From a bacterium (GTDB lineage: Bacteria > Vulcanimicrobiota > CADAWZ01), in the NCBI GenBank assembly GCA_024409025.1, contig JAKSUM010000006.1, forward strand, positions 1 through 15,258: a DNA stretch of 15,258 nt. The letters run 5' to 3'. The translations under genes were made by a program, and so were the position numbers. Below, piece by piece: positions 14,475 to 15,258 of this stretch. Every line of letters begins with the position of its first letter. The first letter of the stretch is position 1. The notes beneath the pieces are model-generated. The model was not told the origin of the DNA, searched no databases, and worked only from the letters and a program-made list of their open reading frames with translations.

Positions 14475-15258
14475 ATGCCAGAAGAACGCGAGCTTAACAT
14501 AATAAAAGAGAGAATCGGCAAGATAAAGGAGTATCTTTGACTCGGCTAAAGCTTCTGAAGAGCTTGCCCTGATAGAGGAGAAGCTGAGTGCTCCAGGTGT
14601 TTGGGATGATCCTGCGGCTGCAAGGCCATTACTTGAGAGCCAGACCAGGTTCCGCGGAGTAATCGACACATGCAGAAGCCTTGACTCCATGTATGACGAT
14701 CTTATGCTTTACTGCGAGATGGCATCTGAGGATCCGTCTGCGGAGGCTGAAGCGGAGTCGGCATTCAGGGAGCTTTCCGAAAAGCTGGATTCTGTCGAGA
14801 CTGAGGCGTTGCTTTCAGGCCCCTATGATTCCGGAAACGCTATATTTTCAATTCATTCAGGGACTGGGGGCACTGATGCTCAGGATTGGGCGGAAATGCT
14901 TTTAAGGATGTGTCTGCGCTGGTGTGACAGAAAGGGCTTCAAGTATGAGCTTGCCGATATGTCATACGGCGAGGAAGCGGGAATAAAGTCCGCTACGTAT
15001 ATAGTAACCGGAGTGAATGCCTATGGTCTTATGAAGGGGGAAAATGGAGTTCACAGGCTTGTCAGGCTTTCTCCTTTTGATGCCGCTCACAGAAGGCATA
15101 CGTCTTTTTCTCAGGTCGAGGTTATTCCTGAGAGGGAGGATTCCGGCGATATAGACATAAATCCTAAGGATTTGAGGATTGAAACCTACAGGTCTTCCGG
15201 AGCAGGCGGACAGCATGTCAATAAGACTGATTCCGCCGTAAGAATAATCCATGTTCCT
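14475..15258 (+). CDS. prfB: Peptide chain release factor 2, programmed +1 frameshift, 3' end beyond window
   Basis: RF2 releases peptides at UGA and UAA stops. Twenty-one codons in the first frame end in CTT TGA (TGA at 14538-14540). Skipping one base then gives DSAKASEELALIEEKL and continues in the +1 frame to the window edge. Motifs in that frame: APGVWDDP, HSGTGGTDAQDWAEML, the stop-codon reading SPF tripeptide (residues 199-201 in RLVRLSPFDA), RRHTSFSQVEV, and the peptidyl-hydrolysis GGQ (244-246, SGAGGQHVNKTDSAVRI). The ATG abuts the secA stop (TAAATG), with GGGAG inside the secA tail as ribosome binding site. This is a working gene, not a pseudogene: the frameshift is the well-known autoregulation in which low RF2 slows UGA reading and promotes the shift. 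The last roughly 100 residues are missing from the window. Confidence 0.96.
14526..14541 (+). promoter_or_regulatory. prfB programmed +1 frameshift signal
   Basis: AAGGAG (14526-14531), TAT, then the slippery CTT TGA C (14535-14541). The internal Shine-Dalgarno-like element sits three bases from the CUU codon, the same spacing as in the E. coli site (AGGGGG TAT CTT TGA C). RF2 scarcity lets the ribosome slip from CUU to UUU and read GAC. Confidence 0.95.

Noticed and set aside
14475..14540. prfB read as a pseudogene because of an early TGA
   Set aside because: The TGA is part of the known RF2 programmed frameshift signal, and the +1 frame is intact with all RF2 motifs.
1..15258. Mobile elements, CRISPR arrays, tRNA or rRNA genes, restriction or defence cassettes
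   Set aside because: No transposase, integrase, spaced direct repeats, tRNA-like folds or defence domains were seen on either strand.

Overview
The window looks like a chromosomal stretch of a diderm (Gram-negative-type) bacterium. The evidence is a lipopolysaccharide-export gene set (lptC, lptB, one lptF/G permease), several Sec-type signal peptides, and standard single-copy housekeeping genes (yidD, yqgF-type nuclease, secA, prfB). The order lptC-lptB-permease-yqgF-secA-prfB, and an insert in SecA, remind me of Synergistota. That placement is from memory and tentative. No IS, phage, CRISPR, tRNA or rRNA signals were seen.

Left end (1-590): the terminator of an unseen upstream gene, a GNAT acetyltransferase gene, and a terminator shared with the convergent minus-strand operon.

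Minus-strand operon (3530 down to 589): four small tandem genes and then an M48-family zinc metalloprotease, with overlaps of 17, 4 and 4 nt. The four small proteins share a layout (an 'LPGG/EGYxxxIPxxF' start and a C-terminal 'YVI...' strand pair plus helix), so they are probably diverged paralogues. I infer a PsbP/DcrB-like fold. Three carry signal peptides. The fourth lacks one and contains a tract of about 65 almost purely acidic residues encoded by imperfect GAC/GAT repeats. This is the best candidate for an undescribed system.

Plus-strand operon (3665-11614): an SAH/MTA-deaminase-type amidohydrolase, a membrane-anchored beta-propeller-like protein, a Nudix hydrolase, yidD, lptC, lptB, lptF/G, a yqgF-like nuclease, and a secreted protein with a carboxypeptidase-regulatory-like domain followed by a YVTN-type propeller. 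Spacing is tight (-4 to about 70 nt) and the run ends in a clear terminator at 11652-11691. The theme is mostly envelope assembly.

Right end (11692-15258): a structured leader of about 220 nt, then secA, then prfB starting immediately after the secA stop. prfB carries the classic autoregulatory +1 frameshift site and runs off the window. SecA lacks eight residues that normally lie in its Walker B motif ('DEVDSILIDEART' reads 'DEART'). This is either a sequence error or a remarkable variant, and it is the single most surprising residue-level observation here.
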